Source: Crocinitomicaceae bacterium
GTDB lineage: Bacteria > Bacteroidota > Bacteroidia > Flavobacteriales_D > Crocinitomicaceae
Reading direction: 5' to 3'
NCBI GenBank assembly: GCA_002709305.1
Contig: PAQM01000012.1
Location: forward strand, 154,701 to 218,700
Length of the DNA: 64,000 bases
Of this stretch, positions 27,812 to 36,906 are shown piece by piece. The first letter of the stretch is position 1. Every line of letters begins with the position of its first letter. Under the pieces are notes generated by a model. The model did not search any database, had not been told where the DNA came from, and saw only the letters and a list, made by a program, of their open reading frames with translations. The translations under genes were made by a program, and so were the position numbers.

Positions 27812-28477
27812 ATGAAAAAAATTACTCTAATCATCACTTTTTTGTTTTGTTTATGTTTTGTTTATTCTCAAAATGGTATTATATATAATTTTTCATTTAG
27901 AATTGATAATGAATTAGTCACACAAATGAAAGCACAAAATAAAGATCTTAAAATTTTAAATCTTTCTACTGTTGAAGAAATGCCAAAACAGCTTTCAGAT
28001 GATATATTATTAGTTAGCGAAAGTCTTTTAGGAGAATATCTTAAAGATAGCTTAATTAGCATGCGTCCAGAAGAGAAATTAATAATGGGTGCTCTTCCTG
28101 AACACTTAATGTATCTCCCAGCCAATAGATTCAAAAAAGCAGCTAAAAGCTATGGTAATTTAAAATTTTTCATAGATATTAATTGTTATATTTCAGCTAC
28201 AGGAGGAAAAAAAATAATCCTTGCAAATAAATCTTTTTCAAAAGTCAAGCCAAAAATTACCTTAAAAATTAGAGTGTTTAATAAAGAAAAAGAATTGATT
28301 GATAAAAAAGAATCAATAATTAAAGACTTTGAAACGCTTAGATCAAAAACTTATGATAAAACATATGGTATAGCATTTTTGAAAAAAAATACTGATGAAG
28401 TTACATTTTCAGAGACAATTAATTCAAATGATGTTTTAAGGATGTATCTTCAAGCTATAAAAGAAGCATTAAAATAG
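27812..28477 (+). CDS. Secreted protein of unknown function
   Basis: Unrecognised. The 221-residue product has a signal peptide (MKKITLIITFLFCLCFVYSQ) and a soluble alpha/beta body: LKILNLSTVEEMPKQLSDDI, MRPEEKLIMGALPEHLMYLP and a later beta-rich part (LKFFIDINCYISATGGKKI, KITLKIRVFNKEKELI). The last 30 residues form a helix. There is no lipobox and no T9SS sorting domain, so it probably stays in the periplasm. The frame is open from a TTG at 27806, but ATG 27812 gives the signal peptide. It lies 40 bases after the four-helix membrane protein and could share its transcript. Confidence 0.7.
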   Translation: MKKITLIITFLFCLCFVYSQNGIIYNFSFRIDNELVTQMKAQNKDLKILNLSTVEEMPKQLSDDILLVSESLLGEYLKDSLISMRPEEKLIMGALPEHLMYLPANRFKKAAKSYGNLKFFIDINCYISATGGKKIILANKSFSKVKPKITLKIRVFNKEKELIDKKESIIKDFETLRSKTYDKTYGIAFLKKNTDEVTFSETINSNDVLRMYLQAIKEALK

Positions 28478-28658
28478 AACTAATTAAGAGGAATCTATTC
28501 ATTTTAGGAGCCGGTTTTGGAATTGCAACTACGCTTTTAATTAATGCTCTCTAAATATTTAATTATTAGACAAAACAAATAATTTTTATCTAGAAGATTG
28601 GATAGCATTAAACGCAACTAAAACACCAGCATATTGTTATTTATATTTTGATGAGGTT

Positions 28659-29198
28659 ATGTCAGAAGAAGAAAACGTAGGTTTTTTTTATAATTGGTAT
28701 GCTGTTAATGATGAGAGAGGTTTAGCGCCTGAAGGATTTCATGTTCCTGATTTAGAAGAAATGAATAAACTGCTTAATTTTCTTTCTCCAGATAATTGTG
28801 GTTTGGAAATAAAAAAAGTATATGTTTATGATGATAAGCGAAGAAAAAAATCTTCAATGAAAAATGAGGATTATTTTTGGGAATCTCCAACTAATGGAGA
28901 TTCACCGGTTCATAATTCGACTGGATTAAGTATATTGAACACTGGGTCAGATGATCTCTTTGAATTTTTTGACGATATAGGTGATTCTGAAGCATTAAAA
29001 AGGATAAGCGAATATGGGATGGCTAATTTTTGGATGACTAATAAAAATGATTCTGATAAAAGTTATTCATGGCATTTAAGAGACTGTGTAAATGAAGATG
29101 GAGAGGCTCAAGCAGATGAGGGAGGTTTTGGCGCTTTTAGAATAGATTCAGATTGGAATAAAAACTGCTTTTTTGCAGTAAGGCTTATAAAAGATTAA
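28659..29198 (+). CDS. Fibrobacter major paralogous domain (FISUMP) protein, probably 5'-truncated
   Basis: The product is a FISUMP-type domain recognised by GFFYNWYAVNDERGLAPEGFHVPDLEEM, YFWESPTNG and the final FFAVRLIKD. The first ATG gives 179 residues, but coding similarity clearly begins earlier. The same frame from 28563 reads FYLEDWIALNATKTPAYCYLYFDEV, with the family's TPAYCYY-like block, and contains no ATG, GTG or TTG before the stop at 28560-28562. The gene therefore seems to have lost its original 5' end and signal peptide. It may be a decaying remnant or may use ATG 28659. It ends with a 4-base convergent overlap with the potassium channel gene. Confidence 0.65.
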   Translation: MSEEENVGFFYNWYAVNDERGLAPEGFHVPDLEEMNKLLNFLSPDNCGLEIKKVYVYDDKRRKKSSMKNEDYFWESPTNGDSPVHNSTGLSILNTGSDDLFEFFDDIGDSEALKRISEYGMANFWMTNKNDSDKSYSWHLRDCVNEDGEAQADEGGFGAFRIDSDWNKNCFFAVRLIKD

Positions 29199-29908
29199 TC
29201 TTCTTTTTCTTTATTATTTTTTGATAACTCTATTGAAATTAGACCAGTAGGCACAGCGATTATAACATAACCTACAATCATCATTATAGATGCTATAATC
29301 TTTCCAAGAGGAGTAGTTGGTACAATATCTCCATATCCTACAGTAGAAGTAGTTGTAATTGCCCAATAAATACTTGATGGAATACTTTCAAACCCCTCGC
29401 TCCCATCTTCTATGACATACATTAAAGTCCCAGCCATAATCATCATCATAACTACAAAGAACAAAAAGACCATTATTTTATAATAACTAGCTTTTAATGA
29501 CCTTGCTAAGCTTCTAGATTCATTAGTGAATTTACTGAGATTCAATATCCGAAATAAACGTAATAATCTTAGAGCTCTTATTAGTGTTAATGATGTATAA
29601 CCGGAGATAAAAGGGCTAATAAAAGTTGGTATAATAGATATCAAATCAATAAAACCCCAAAAACTAAATATGTATTTCACAGGTTTTGGAGATATTATGA
29701 TTCTTAAGATGTACTCTATTGTAAATAGTATAGTAAAGAACCATTCTGCAGTATATAGAAAATCGCCATACTTTGCTCCCCATAATGGAACACTATCTAT
29801 TATGACTATTAAAACCGATAATAGTATTAGAAAAAGGAGAATAAGGTCAAATGATTTCCCTGCAGGAGTATCAACACCAAAGATTATGTTATGAAGTTTT
29901 TTTCTCAT
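29195..29908 (-). CDS. Voltage-gated potassium channel (six-helix)
   Basis: A 237-residue subunit of a tetrameric cation channel. Six transmembrane segments are visible. S4 carries regularly spaced arginines (R111, R114, R117, R120 in LIRALRLLRLFRIL). The pore helix and selectivity filter TTTSTVGYGDIVP contain TVGYGD at 189-194, which specifies potassium. S6 (IASIMMIVGYVIIAVPTGLI) contains the Pro-containing gate. There is no cytoplasmic RCK or cyclic-nucleotide domain; the C-terminal tail is about 15 charged residues. It may set the membrane potential. It lies downstream of ahcY but beyond that gene's terminator, so it needs its own promoter. Confidence 0.92.
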   Translation of the reverse strand: MRKKLHNIIFGVDTPAGKSFDLILLFLILLSVLIVIIDSVPLWGAKYGDFLYTAEWFFTILFTIEYILRIIISPKPVKYIFSFWGFIDLISIIPTFISPFISGYTSLTLIRALRLLRLFRILNLSKFTNESRSLARSLKASYYKIMVFLFFVVMMMIMAGTLMYVIEDGSEGFESIPSSIYWAITTTSTVGYGDIVPTTPLGKIIASIMMIVGYVIIAVPTGLISIELSKNNKEKED

Positions 29909-29920
29909 TAGTATAAATAT

Positions 29921-29951
29921 AAAAAAAGAGAGCTTAAATATCTAAGCTCTC
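29921..29951 (-). terminator. ahcY terminator
   Basis: On the minus strand GAGAGCTTA (from 29951) pairs perfectly over 9 bp with 29928-29936 across a 6-base loop, and a run of seven T follows (29927-29921). It lies 28 bases past the ahcY stop codon. Confidence 0.9.
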
Positions 29952-29979
29952 CTCTACTATATTGAAATCAATATGAATA

Positions 29980-31290
29980 TTAGTATCTATAATGTTCAGG
30001 TTTATATGGCCCTTTTACATCAACACCAATATAAGATGCTTGGTCAGACCTTAACTCAGTTAACTCAGCGCCAACTTTTGCAAGATGTAACTTAGCAACC
30101 TTTTCATCTAAATGCTTTGGTAACATATATACATCATTTTCATATGCATCCGAATTATTCCATAATTCAATCTGAGCCAATGTTTGATTTGTAAAAGAAT
30201 TTGACATCACAAATGATGGATGACCTGTAGCACAACCTAAGTTAACTAGACGTCCCTCAGCTAAAACAATAATATCATTTTCTTTTATTGTATACATATC
30301 CACCTGAGGTTTAATTTGGACTTTAGTAGAACCATAATTTTTATTTAACCATGCCATATCAATTTCATTATCAAAATGACCGATATTACAAACAATAGTC
30401 TTATCCTTCATAGCTTCAAAATGATGGCTTTGAACAATATCTTTATTACCTGTTGTTGTTACTACAATATCAACATCACCAACAACATTTTCTAACCTTC
30501 TAACCTCAAAACCATCCATAGCTGCTTGAAGAGCACAAATTGGATCAATTTCTGTGACAATAACTCTAGCTCCTGAACCTCTCAAAGAAGCAGCAGAACC
30601 TTTTCCAACATCTCCATAACCACAAACTACAGCAACTTTACCAGCCATCATAGTGTCAGTAGCGCGACGAATAGCATCAACCAATGATTCTTTACAACCA
30701 TATTTATTATCAAATTTCGATTTAGTAACAGAATCATTTACATTTATAGCAGGCATAACTAGAGTACCATTTTTCTTTCTTTCATAAAGACGATGAACCC
30801 CAGTAGTTGTTTCTTCAGAAAGACCTTTAATATCTTTACATAACTCAGGGAAACGATCAAAAACCATATTAGTTAAATCTCCACCATCATCTAAAATCAT
30901 ATTTAAAGGCTTACCATCCTTAAATCCAAAAATAGTCTGTTCAATACACCAATCAAATTCTTCTTCACTTAACCCCTTCCATGCAAAAACAGGTATACCT
31001 GCTTCTGCAATTGCAGCTGCAGCATGATCTTGTGTTGAAAAAATATTACATGAAGACCATGTAACTTCAGCACCTAATTCTACTAATGTTTCAATTAAAA
31101 CAGCAGTTTGGATTGTCATGTGAAGACACCCCGCTATTCTAGCACCTGAAAGAGGTTTAGAATCACCATATTCTTCTCTAAGAGACATTAAACCAGGCAT
31201 TTCAGATTCAGCAAGATTAATTTCCTTTCTACCAAAATCTGCAAGAGTTATATCTTTTACTTTATAAGCTAATTTTTCCGATGTATTCAT
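29980..31290 (-). CDS. ahcY: Adenosylhomocysteinase
   Basis: NAD-dependent hydrolase that splits S-adenosylhomocysteine into adenosine and homocysteine, keeping SAM methylation running. The 436-residue protein has family blocks throughout: [36 protein letters not shown], the NAD-binding [17 protein letters not shown] and the conserved C-terminus [22 protein letters not shown]. The final KPEHYRY tail donates a lysine and tyrosine to the neighbouring subunit in known structures. A -7 promoter box lies about 30 bases upstream. It appears monocistronic, because a strong terminator follows. Confidence 0.98.
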   Translation of the reverse strand: MNTSEKLAYKVKDITLADFGRKEINLAESEMPGLMSLREEYGDSKPLSGARIAGCLHMTIQTAVLIETLVELGAEVTWSSCNIFSTQDHAAAAIAEAGIPVFAWKGLSEEEFDWCIEQTIFGFKDGKPLNMILDDGGDLTNMVFDRFPELCKDIKGLSEETTTGVHRLYERKKNGTLVMPAINVNDSVTKSKFDNKYGCKESLVDAIRRATDTMMAGKVAVVCGYGDVGKGSAASLRGSGARVIVTEIDPICALQAAMDGFEVRRLENVVGDVDIVVTTTGNKDIVQSHHFEAMKDKTIVCNIGHFDNEIDMAWLNKNYGSTKVQIKPQVDMYTIKENDIIVLAEGRLVNLGCATGHPSFVMSNSFTNQTLAQIELWNNSDAYENDVYMLPKHLDEKVAKLHLAKVGAELTELRSDQASYIGVDVKGPYKPEHYRY

Positions 31291-31319
31291 TTTCTATTTT
31301 TTTAATACGAATTATAACA

Positions 31320-31327
31320 CAAAATTA
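31320..31327 (-). promoter_or_regulatory. Predicted -7 box for ahcY
   Basis: Minus-strand TAATTTTG is an exact TAnnTTTG match ending 29 bases before the ahcY ATG. The -33 TTG is not clear, so it is scored as moderate. Confidence 0.45.
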
Positions 31328-31383
31328 AGAAGTTCATTTGAAATTATTATATACTTATAAAATAAAATGTATGAATTTGTGAA

Positions 31384-32406
31384 TCAAATTTTCTCTCTTA
31401 AAATTTCTTCTAGTCCATCGACAAATCTATCATGATCATTTGAACTAGGAACTAATTGTATTTTCTCACCACCATTTTCTTCAAAAATTTCTTGATATTC
31501 ATCCCCAATTTCAATTATAGTCTCTAGACAATCGGCTACAAAAGCAGGACTAAAAACCAAAATGTTCTTTGCACCAGATTTAGCTTGATCTTCAACAACA
31601 AAATCTGAAAATGGTTTAAGCCACCTATTATTTAATCGAGATTGAAAAGAAACTGTATATTGATCTTCTTTTAAACCCAACTCAGATACAATCAAACTAG
31701 TGGTAGCATAACAAGTTGCTTTATAGCAAAACTTATTTTTCTCATTTAACTCTGTTTCACAAGGTTGATCCTGACATAAATCATTACCATTATATACTTT
31801 ATCTACATGACGTTCTGGAAGTCCATGATAAGAAAAAATAAAATGATCATAATCCTTTAAATTAAATTTTTTAGCCTGAGAAACAATTGAACTAATATAC
31901 CCCTTATTATCCCAAAATTGATTAATAATACTAATATTTGGAATAACCCACCATTTTCGTATTATATCCATAGCTAACTCGATAGCAGAACCACTAGAAG
32001 CACTTGCATACTGAGGAAATAATGGAAGTAATATTATTTCATCATAATTTTCCAATGACATTTTATGAAGAACATTATACATTGATGGGTTTTGATACCT
32101 CATAGCAATATGTACAGTAATATTTTCATTAATAAATCTTTTTTGAAGCTTTTTTTGTAAATTTTCAGTGTGCATAATTAGTGGTGAAATACCATTATTA
32201 ACTTCCCAAAGTTCCTTGTAAACCTTTGCGGACTTTGGAGCACGAAAAGGGACAATAATTCCATTAACTAGTAATTTTCTTAAAAGCCATGGTAAATCAA
32301 TAACTCTTTTATCATTCAAGAATTGACTTAAATATCTTCTTACATCTCTTACACTTGGACTATCAGGTGTACCCAATTGCATTAATAGAATTCCTGTTTT
32401 TTTCAT
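31384..32406 (-). CDS. hemH: Ferrochelatase
   Basis: Inserts ferrous iron into protoporphyrin IX in the last step of haem synthesis. The 340-residue protein begins KTGILLMQLGTPDSPSVRDVRRYL, has the conserved ASASSGSAIELAM block, the catalytic His in FSYHGLPERHV and the acidic pair in CLETIIEIGDEY. Cysteines in the central insert (CQDQPCETEL, KFCYKATCYA) recall those seen in other bacterial homologues, but whether an iron-sulphur cluster is present cannot be said. The gene sits 11 bases after the ABC exporter gene and about 90 bases before ahcY. Confidence 0.94.
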   Translation of the reverse strand: MKKTGILLMQLGTPDSPSVRDVRRYLSQFLNDKRVIDLPWLLRKLLVNGIIVPFRAPKSAKVYKELWEVNNGISPLIMHTENLQKKLQKRFINENITVHIAMRYQNPSMYNVLHKMSLENYDEIILLPLFPQYASASSGSAIELAMDIIRKWWVIPNISIINQFWDNKGYISSIVSQAKKFNLKDYDHFIFSYHGLPERHVDKVYNGNDLCQDQPCETELNEKNKFCYKATCYATTSLIVSELGLKEDQYTVSFQSRLNNRWLKPFSDFVVEDQAKSGAKNILVFSPAFVADCLETIIEIGDEYQEIFEENGGEKIQLVPSSNDHDRFVDGLEEILREKI

Positions 32407-32417
32407 ATTATTTCTAT

Positions 32418-34178
32418 TTATGATGAAAATTGCATTTCATGTAATAATTTATAATGTCCTTTTAAATCTAATAGTTCAGAATGTGTTCCTTCTTCTTTTA
32501 TTTCTCCTTTTTCTAGCAAAAAAATTTTATCTGCCCCTTGAATAGTAGATAATCTATGAGCTATAATTATAGACGTCCTACCTTTTGTGATTTGTTTAAT
32601 TGCCTTTTGAATTAATTCTTCTGATTCATTATCAACACTTGATGTTGCTTCATCTAAAATTAATATCTTGGGGTTAAATACGAAAACACGAATAAATGAA
32701 ATTAATTGTCTCTGTCCGGTAGATAATACACCACCTCGCTCACCTACTTTATAATCATAACCACCAGGAAATTTCATTATAAAATCATGAGCACCAACAG
32801 CCTTTGAGGCAGAAATAACATCCTCTCTTGAAATTGTATTATCACCAAGTGTAATATTATAAAATATTGATTCTGAAAACAGAAAAACATCTTGTAGAAC
32901 AATTGCAATATTTTTTCTAAGATAATTCAATTCAATATCATTTAATTCAATATTTCCTAATTTTAGACTCCCTTTCTGATAATCATAAAATCTACCGATT
33001 AAACTAACTAAAGAACTCTTTCCTGCTCCTGTTGAACCAACAAATGCAACTGTTGATCCTGGATGAATTTCTAAATTTATATCATTAAGTATCCATTCTT
33101 CATTTTGATATGCAAAATAAAGATTACTAAACTTTATTTTTTGATCAAACCTACAATCATTTATAGCGCCATCATTTTCAATATTTTCTTTACTATCAAT
33201 TATCTCAAAAACTCTTTCTGCCCTTACTGTACCACGCTGAAGAATATTAAACTTATCTGCCAATTGTCGGATTGGTCTGTAGAGCATATGAATCCATAAT
33301 ACAAATGAAATAGTTTCCCCGAACATTAAACGTACATCGTTTGTCCCACTATTACCTACAAGTTGTGCTGTCCAAACAAGTAAAAATGCGATGGAAAGAT
33401 GACTAAGAATTTCTACTGTTGGGAAAAAAATAGAATTTGCCCAAATTGCTTTAATATGTGCTTGTCTATGCTTAGCATTAATACCCTTAAAACTTTCATA
33501 TTCTTCCTCTTGCCTATTAAATAATTGAACTAAAGATATTCCTGTTATTCTTTCTTGAACAAAAGTATTTAAGCGTGATACTTGATCTCGCTCCATTTGA
33601 AATGATTTTCTAATATATCTGGCAAAAATTCTTGTCGCTATAATTAATAATGGAATAGGTACTAAGGTTAAAAGACTTAATTTCCAATTTGTCCAAAACA
33701 TCAAACTAACAACAGAAATTAAAGAAATTAAATCTCCAGATATTGACATTAATCCAGAAGAAAAAACCTCTGTGATTGCCTCTAAATCAGACACGACTCT
33801 AGTAACTAATGAACCTATTGTAGTCCTATTGAAATATTTCATGCGAAAACTCAGAACTTTTTTCATTAACTTATTCCTTAAATCTCTAATTATGGATTGT
33901 GCAAATAAATTAGAAAAGTAAGTAGATAAAAATTGAAATAATGCTTCTAAAAAGAGAATGCTAATAATTATTATAGTCCAAATAATTAACATTTCACCAT
34001 TTTGAGATTTAACAATATATAAATCAACCATACGTCCAATTAAATATGGCCTGGTTGGACCTAGGATAGCTAAAATCAAAACACAAAATACAGCGAAAAC
34101 AAATAATGATTTATAATGTTTACAGTAATAAAGTAACCTCTTAAAAACAGCTATATTTAACTTGTTTTTTTCTTTCAT
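32418..34178 (-). CDS. ABC exporter, fused permease and ATPase (MsbA-like)
   Basis: A 586-residue half-transporter. Six transmembrane helices (residues about 20-310) carry coupling-helix features (GSLVTRVVSDLEAITEVFSSG). They are followed by one ATPase domain with Walker A FVGSTGAGKSSLVSLIG, Q-loop VLQDVFLFSESI, signature LSTGQRQLISFIRVF, Walker B ILILDEATSSVDNES and the switch His in IIAHRLSTI. The signature reads LSTGQ instead of LSGGQ. It works as a homodimer or with a partner encoded elsewhere; substrates in this group are lipids, drugs or peptides. ATG 34178 is chosen over a TTG one codon upstream. A -7 box lies 5 bases before it. Confidence 0.9.
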   Translation of the reverse strand: MKEKNKLNIAVFKRLLYYCKHYKSLFVFAVFCVLILAILGPTRPYLIGRMVDLYIVKSQNGEMLIIWTIIIISILFLEALFQFLSTYFSNLFAQSIIRDLRNKLMKKVLSFRMKYFNRTTIGSLVTRVVSDLEAITEVFSSGLMSISGDLISLISVVSLMFWTNWKLSLLTLVPIPLLIIATRIFARYIRKSFQMERDQVSRLNTFVQERITGISLVQLFNRQEEEYESFKGINAKHRQAHIKAIWANSIFFPTVEILSHLSIAFLLVWTAQLVGNSGTNDVRLMFGETISFVLWIHMLYRPIRQLADKFNILQRGTVRAERVFEIIDSKENIENDGAINDCRFDQKIKFSNLYFAYQNEEWILNDINLEIHPGSTVAFVGSTGAGKSSLVSLIGRFYDYQKGSLKLGNIELNDIELNYLRKNIAIVLQDVFLFSESIFYNITLGDNTISREDVISASKAVGAHDFIMKFPGGYDYKVGERGGVLSTGQRQLISFIRVFVFNPKILILDEATSSVDNESEELIQKAIKQITKGRTSIIIAHRLSTIQGADKIFLLEKGEIKEEGTHSELLDLKGHYKLLHEMQFSS

Positions 34179-34183
34179 CAAAA

Positions 34184-34191
34184 CAAAGTTA
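34184..34191 (-). promoter_or_regulatory. Predicted -7 box for the ABC exporter
   Basis: Minus-strand TAACTTTG is an exact TAnnTTTG match ending 5 bases before ATG 34178. A TTG lies 16 bases upstream of it, shorter than the usual 19. If used, the mRNA would be nearly leaderless. Confidence 0.4.
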
Positions 34192-34321
34192 ATTTAAAGA
34201 TTTAATGCAAAAAGATTTAACCCTTGATTTATTAAAAAAAAAGGAAATACTTGAATTAATTTAAAATGATTTTCAGATATAAAATAAATATAAATTAACT
34301 TTATAATAAAAGCTTTCATTA

Positions 34322-34969
34322 ATGATACATAATTTTTCTATAGATCGATCTATTATTCAAACATTTATAGCCGAACTAAGAGATAGTTCAATTCAAAAAG
34401 ATTCTATGAGATTCCGTAGAAATCTAGAACGTATTTCAGAAATTTTAGCCTATGAATTATCTAAAGAATTAAAGTATAAGAAAGTTAATGTCACGACTCC
34501 ATTAGGTATAGCAAATATGGAATTAGTTGAAGAACAACCAATACTTGCAACTATTTTAAGAGCTGGACTAGGAATGCATTCAGGGCTATTGAATTATTTT
34601 GATCGTGCTGATAGTGCTTTCATATCTGCATATAGGAAACACTCATCTAAAGAAAGTTTTGATATTCATGTTGAGTATATTGCTTCACCAAATATAGATG
34701 GTAAAACACTTATAATTAGCGATCCAATGCTCGCAACTGGTAACTCTATGGCAATGGTTTATAAATCACTTTTAAGTCAAGGAAAACCATCTAAATTAAT
34801 AATTGTATCAGCGATTGCAACACCAAAGGCACTCAAATTTCTTGAAAAAGAACTGCCAAAATCTACAACATATTATATTGGAGCAATTGATAGTGAATTA
34901 ACAGCTGAATCATATATATTTCCTGGCCTTGGAGATGCTGGAGATTTAGCTTATGGAACAAAAATTTGA
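34322..34969 (+). CDS. upp: Uracil phosphoribosyltransferase
   Basis: Pyrimidine salvage enzyme that joins uracil to PRPP to give UMP. The 215-residue protein has the type I PRTase fold: ILRAGLGMHSGLLNYFDRA near the middle, the PRPP loop LIISDPMLATGNSMAMV, and the uracil-binding C-terminus FPGLGDAGDLAYGT. Length and motifs fit the family. Its stop codon TGA overlaps a possible TTG start of the next gene as TTGA, so the two are probably co-transcribed. Confidence 0.95.
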   Translation: MIHNFSIDRSIIQTFIAELRDSSIQKDSMRFRRNLERISEILAYELSKELKYKKVNVTTPLGIANMELVEEQPILATILRAGLGMHSGLLNYFDRADSAFISAYRKHSSKESFDIHVEYIASPNIDGKTLIISDPMLATGNSMAMVYKSLLSQGKPSKLIIVSAIATPKALKFLEKELPKSTTYYIGAIDSELTAESYIFPGLGDAGDLAYGTKI

Positions 34970-34974
34970 TTATT

Positions 34975-35439
34975 ATGATTTGGGGATCACTTATTTCTTT
35001 ATTCCTTCTTTCTACAGTTAAGTTTATGTTTACACCATTTGGTGGACCTGCATTAGGGCTATCATTTTTTCAAACATATTTTATTTGTGTTTCAGGAGGG
35101 ATTTTTGGTTCTAGTTTTTTCTATTTTTTAAGTGGTTATTTTCTAAAACGATCGAAGAGAAAGAAACATGATAAAATGAAAAATAATAAAATAGAAGACC
35201 ACTTTTTAAAAAAGAAAAAAACTTTCTCTAAAATGAACAAACTTATTATTAAAATTAAAACAAGTATTGGAATCATTGGAATCTGCTTTTGGGCGCCTTT
35301 TCTTTTATCAATTCCAATTGGAAGTATTATCAGCGCAAAATTTTATGGTCACAAAAAAGAAACCTTCCTTCTAATTATTATTGGAATGTTTATAAATGCT
35401 TTCATAACAACTAGTCTTGCATATTTAATATACGGATGA
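34975..35439 (+). CDS. Small membrane protein of unknown function
   Basis: Unrecognised. The 154-residue product has about four hydrophobic segments: one at the N-terminus (WGSLISLFLLSTVKFMFTPF), one around residues 31-52, and two in the second half (IGIIGICFWAPFLLSIPIGS and ETFLLIIIGMFINAF). Between them is a very basic cytoplasmic stretch of about 40 residues. Start: the frame is open from TTG 34966, which overlaps the upp stop as TTGA, while ATG 34975 is the conventional alternative. Its 3' end overlaps the HAD phosphatase start by 4 bases (ATGA), so it lies inside a upp-to-phosphatase operon. Confidence 0.7.
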   Translation: MIWGSLISLFLLSTVKFMFTPFGGPALGLSFFQTYFICVSGGIFGSSFFYFLSGYFLKRSKRKKHDKMKNNKIEDHFLKKKKTFSKMNKLIIKIKTSIGIIGICFWAPFLLSIPIGSIISAKFYGHKKETFLLIIIGMFINAFITTSLAYLIYG

Positions 35440-36143
35440 AAAATATTTTTTTCGATTTAGATAGGACTCTCTGGGATTTTGAAAAAAATTCAGAAAAAGC
35501 ACTTATGCTTATTTATAAAGAACTACATTTAGAAAAACAATTAAAATCATTTGATTCATTTCTCAAAACCTACAAAAAAATCAACTCTTCTTTATGGCAT
35601 CAATATGGATTAGGTAAAATAAAAAAATCTGAATTGCGAGTCAGTAGATTCAGTCTGACACTAAATAAATTTGGTATTAATGATAACTTTTTAGCAAAAA
35701 AATTAGGTGATGAATACATTAAAACTAGCCCATATCAAACTTCACTGTTCCCTTATGCTATAGAAACTTTAAAAAATCTAATCAATGATGGGTATAAACT
35801 ACACATAATTACAAATGGTTTCAAAGAAGTTCAATACATTAAATTAGAAAAAAGTAAACTAATCAATTTTTTCTCTGTTATTGTATGTTCAGAAGAAGTT
35901 GGAAAAAACAAACCAGCAAAAGATGTGTTTGAATATGCTATATCAAAAGCTAAGGCCAAAGCTACAGAAAGTATAATGATTGGAGATGACTACTTAGTTG
36001 ATATTATTGGTGCAGAAAAAGTAGGTATGAAAGGTATTCTTTTTAACCCAAGTGGAAGATATAAAGATGATACTCATAAATGGCAAATTAAATCTTTAGA
36101 TGAAATTCCTAGATTAATTCCATGGGTTCAAAAACAATTTTAA
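35436..36143 (+). CDS. HAD-family phosphatase (YjjG-like nucleotidase)
   Basis: A 235-residue haloacid-dehalogenase hydrolase. Motif I is FFDLDRTLWDFE, with the nucleophile Asp and the acid/base Asp two residues on. Motif II is IITNGF, motif III Lys is in KNKPAKDVF and motif IV is MIGDDYLVDIIGA. The helical cap after motif I (residues 16-95) and the DLDRTLWDFE signature match YjjG-type noncanonical pyrimidine nucleotidases. The company of upp supports a pyrimidine-nucleotide role, although specificity is inferred. It starts with a 4-base ATGA overlap and ends convergently with rlmB, overlapping it by 4 bases with no room for a terminator. Confidence 0.85.
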   Translation: MKNIFFDLDRTLWDFEKNSEKALMLIYKELHLEKQLKSFDSFLKTYKKINSSLWHQYGLGKIKKSELRVSRFSLTLNKFGINDNFLAKKLGDEYIKTSPYQTSLFPYAIETLKNLINDGYKLHIITNGFKEVQYIKLEKSKLINFFSVIVCSEEVGKNKPAKDVFEYAISKAKAKATESIMIGDDYLVDIIGAEKVGMKGILFNPSGRYKDDTHKWQIKSLDEIPRLIPWVQKQF

Positions 36144-36901
36144 TAAATTTCTTGTCTATATCTCTCATATAATAATATTCCAGTAGCAACGCTAACATTT
36201 AACGAAGAAATTTTTCCACTCATTGGAATCTTACAATTGAAGTCTGATATGTTTAATAAATCTGATGTTATTCCATCTTTTTCTGAACCCAAAATAAATG
36301 CAACAGAACCTTTTAAATTAACTTCGTGCAATAAGGTTTTTGACTTTTCAGTACAGGCAATCAAACGAACACCACATTGTTGAATATAAAATAAAGATTC
36401 CTTAAGGCTGTCTGTTATGCAAACTTTCATTCTACTAAGAGCTCCAGCCGATGTCTTAATAGAATCTGCATTTACTTTTGCAGAACCCTTTGAAGGTATT
36501 AGTATAGCATCAACTCCTTGACATTCAGCAGCCCTTGCAATTGCACCAAAATTTCTAACATCAGTAATTCTATCTAATGCTAGAATAAATGGTTTCTTTT
36601 TATCAGCTATTAAATCCTCTACAATATCTTCAACTTTATAATATTTAATAGGAGATGTTAGTGCTATTACACCTTGATGATTTTGGTCAGTGAAACTATT
36701 TAACTTTTCTATTGGAACAAACTGTAATTGATAAGATTTACCAGCTAAAACATCTTTTAACTCTAGAAACAATTCTTTATTCATACCTCTTTGAATTAAA
36801 ATCTTATTTAAATCTTTTCCTGCTTTAACCCACTCTATAACCGATCTAATTCCAAAGATGATATTTTCTTTTGGTACTCTTTTGATAGTGTTTTTTTCCA
36901 T
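36140..36901 (-). CDS. rlmB: 23S rRNA (guanosine-2251-2'-O)-methyltransferase
   Basis: A SPOUT methyltransferase that uses SAM to methylate the 2' hydroxyl of a guanosine in the ribosomal P-loop. The 253-residue protein has an N-terminal substrate-binding domain (IIFGIRSVIEWVKAGKDLNK) and the three knot motifs: LDRITDVRNFGAIARAAECQ, FILGSEKDGITSDLLN and CKIPMSGKISSLNVSVATGI, the last holding the conserved Asn-Ser-Leu region. RlmB is the usual assignment for this length in Bacteroidota; another TrmH-family target cannot be fully excluded. It is encoded 5 bases after the OsmC gene. Confidence 0.9.
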   Translation of the reverse strand: MEKNTIKRVPKENIIFGIRSVIEWVKAGKDLNKILIQRGMNKELFLELKDVLAGKSYQLQFVPIEKLNSFTDQNHQGVIALTSPIKYYKVEDIVEDLIADKKKPFILALDRITDVRNFGAIARAAECQGVDAILIPSKGSAKVNADSIKTSAGALSRMKVCITDSLKESLFYIQQCGVRLIACTEKSKTLLHEVNLKGSVAFILGSEKDGITSDLLNISDFNCKIPMSGKISSLNVSVATGILLYERYRQEIY

Positions 36902-36906
36902 TATGA

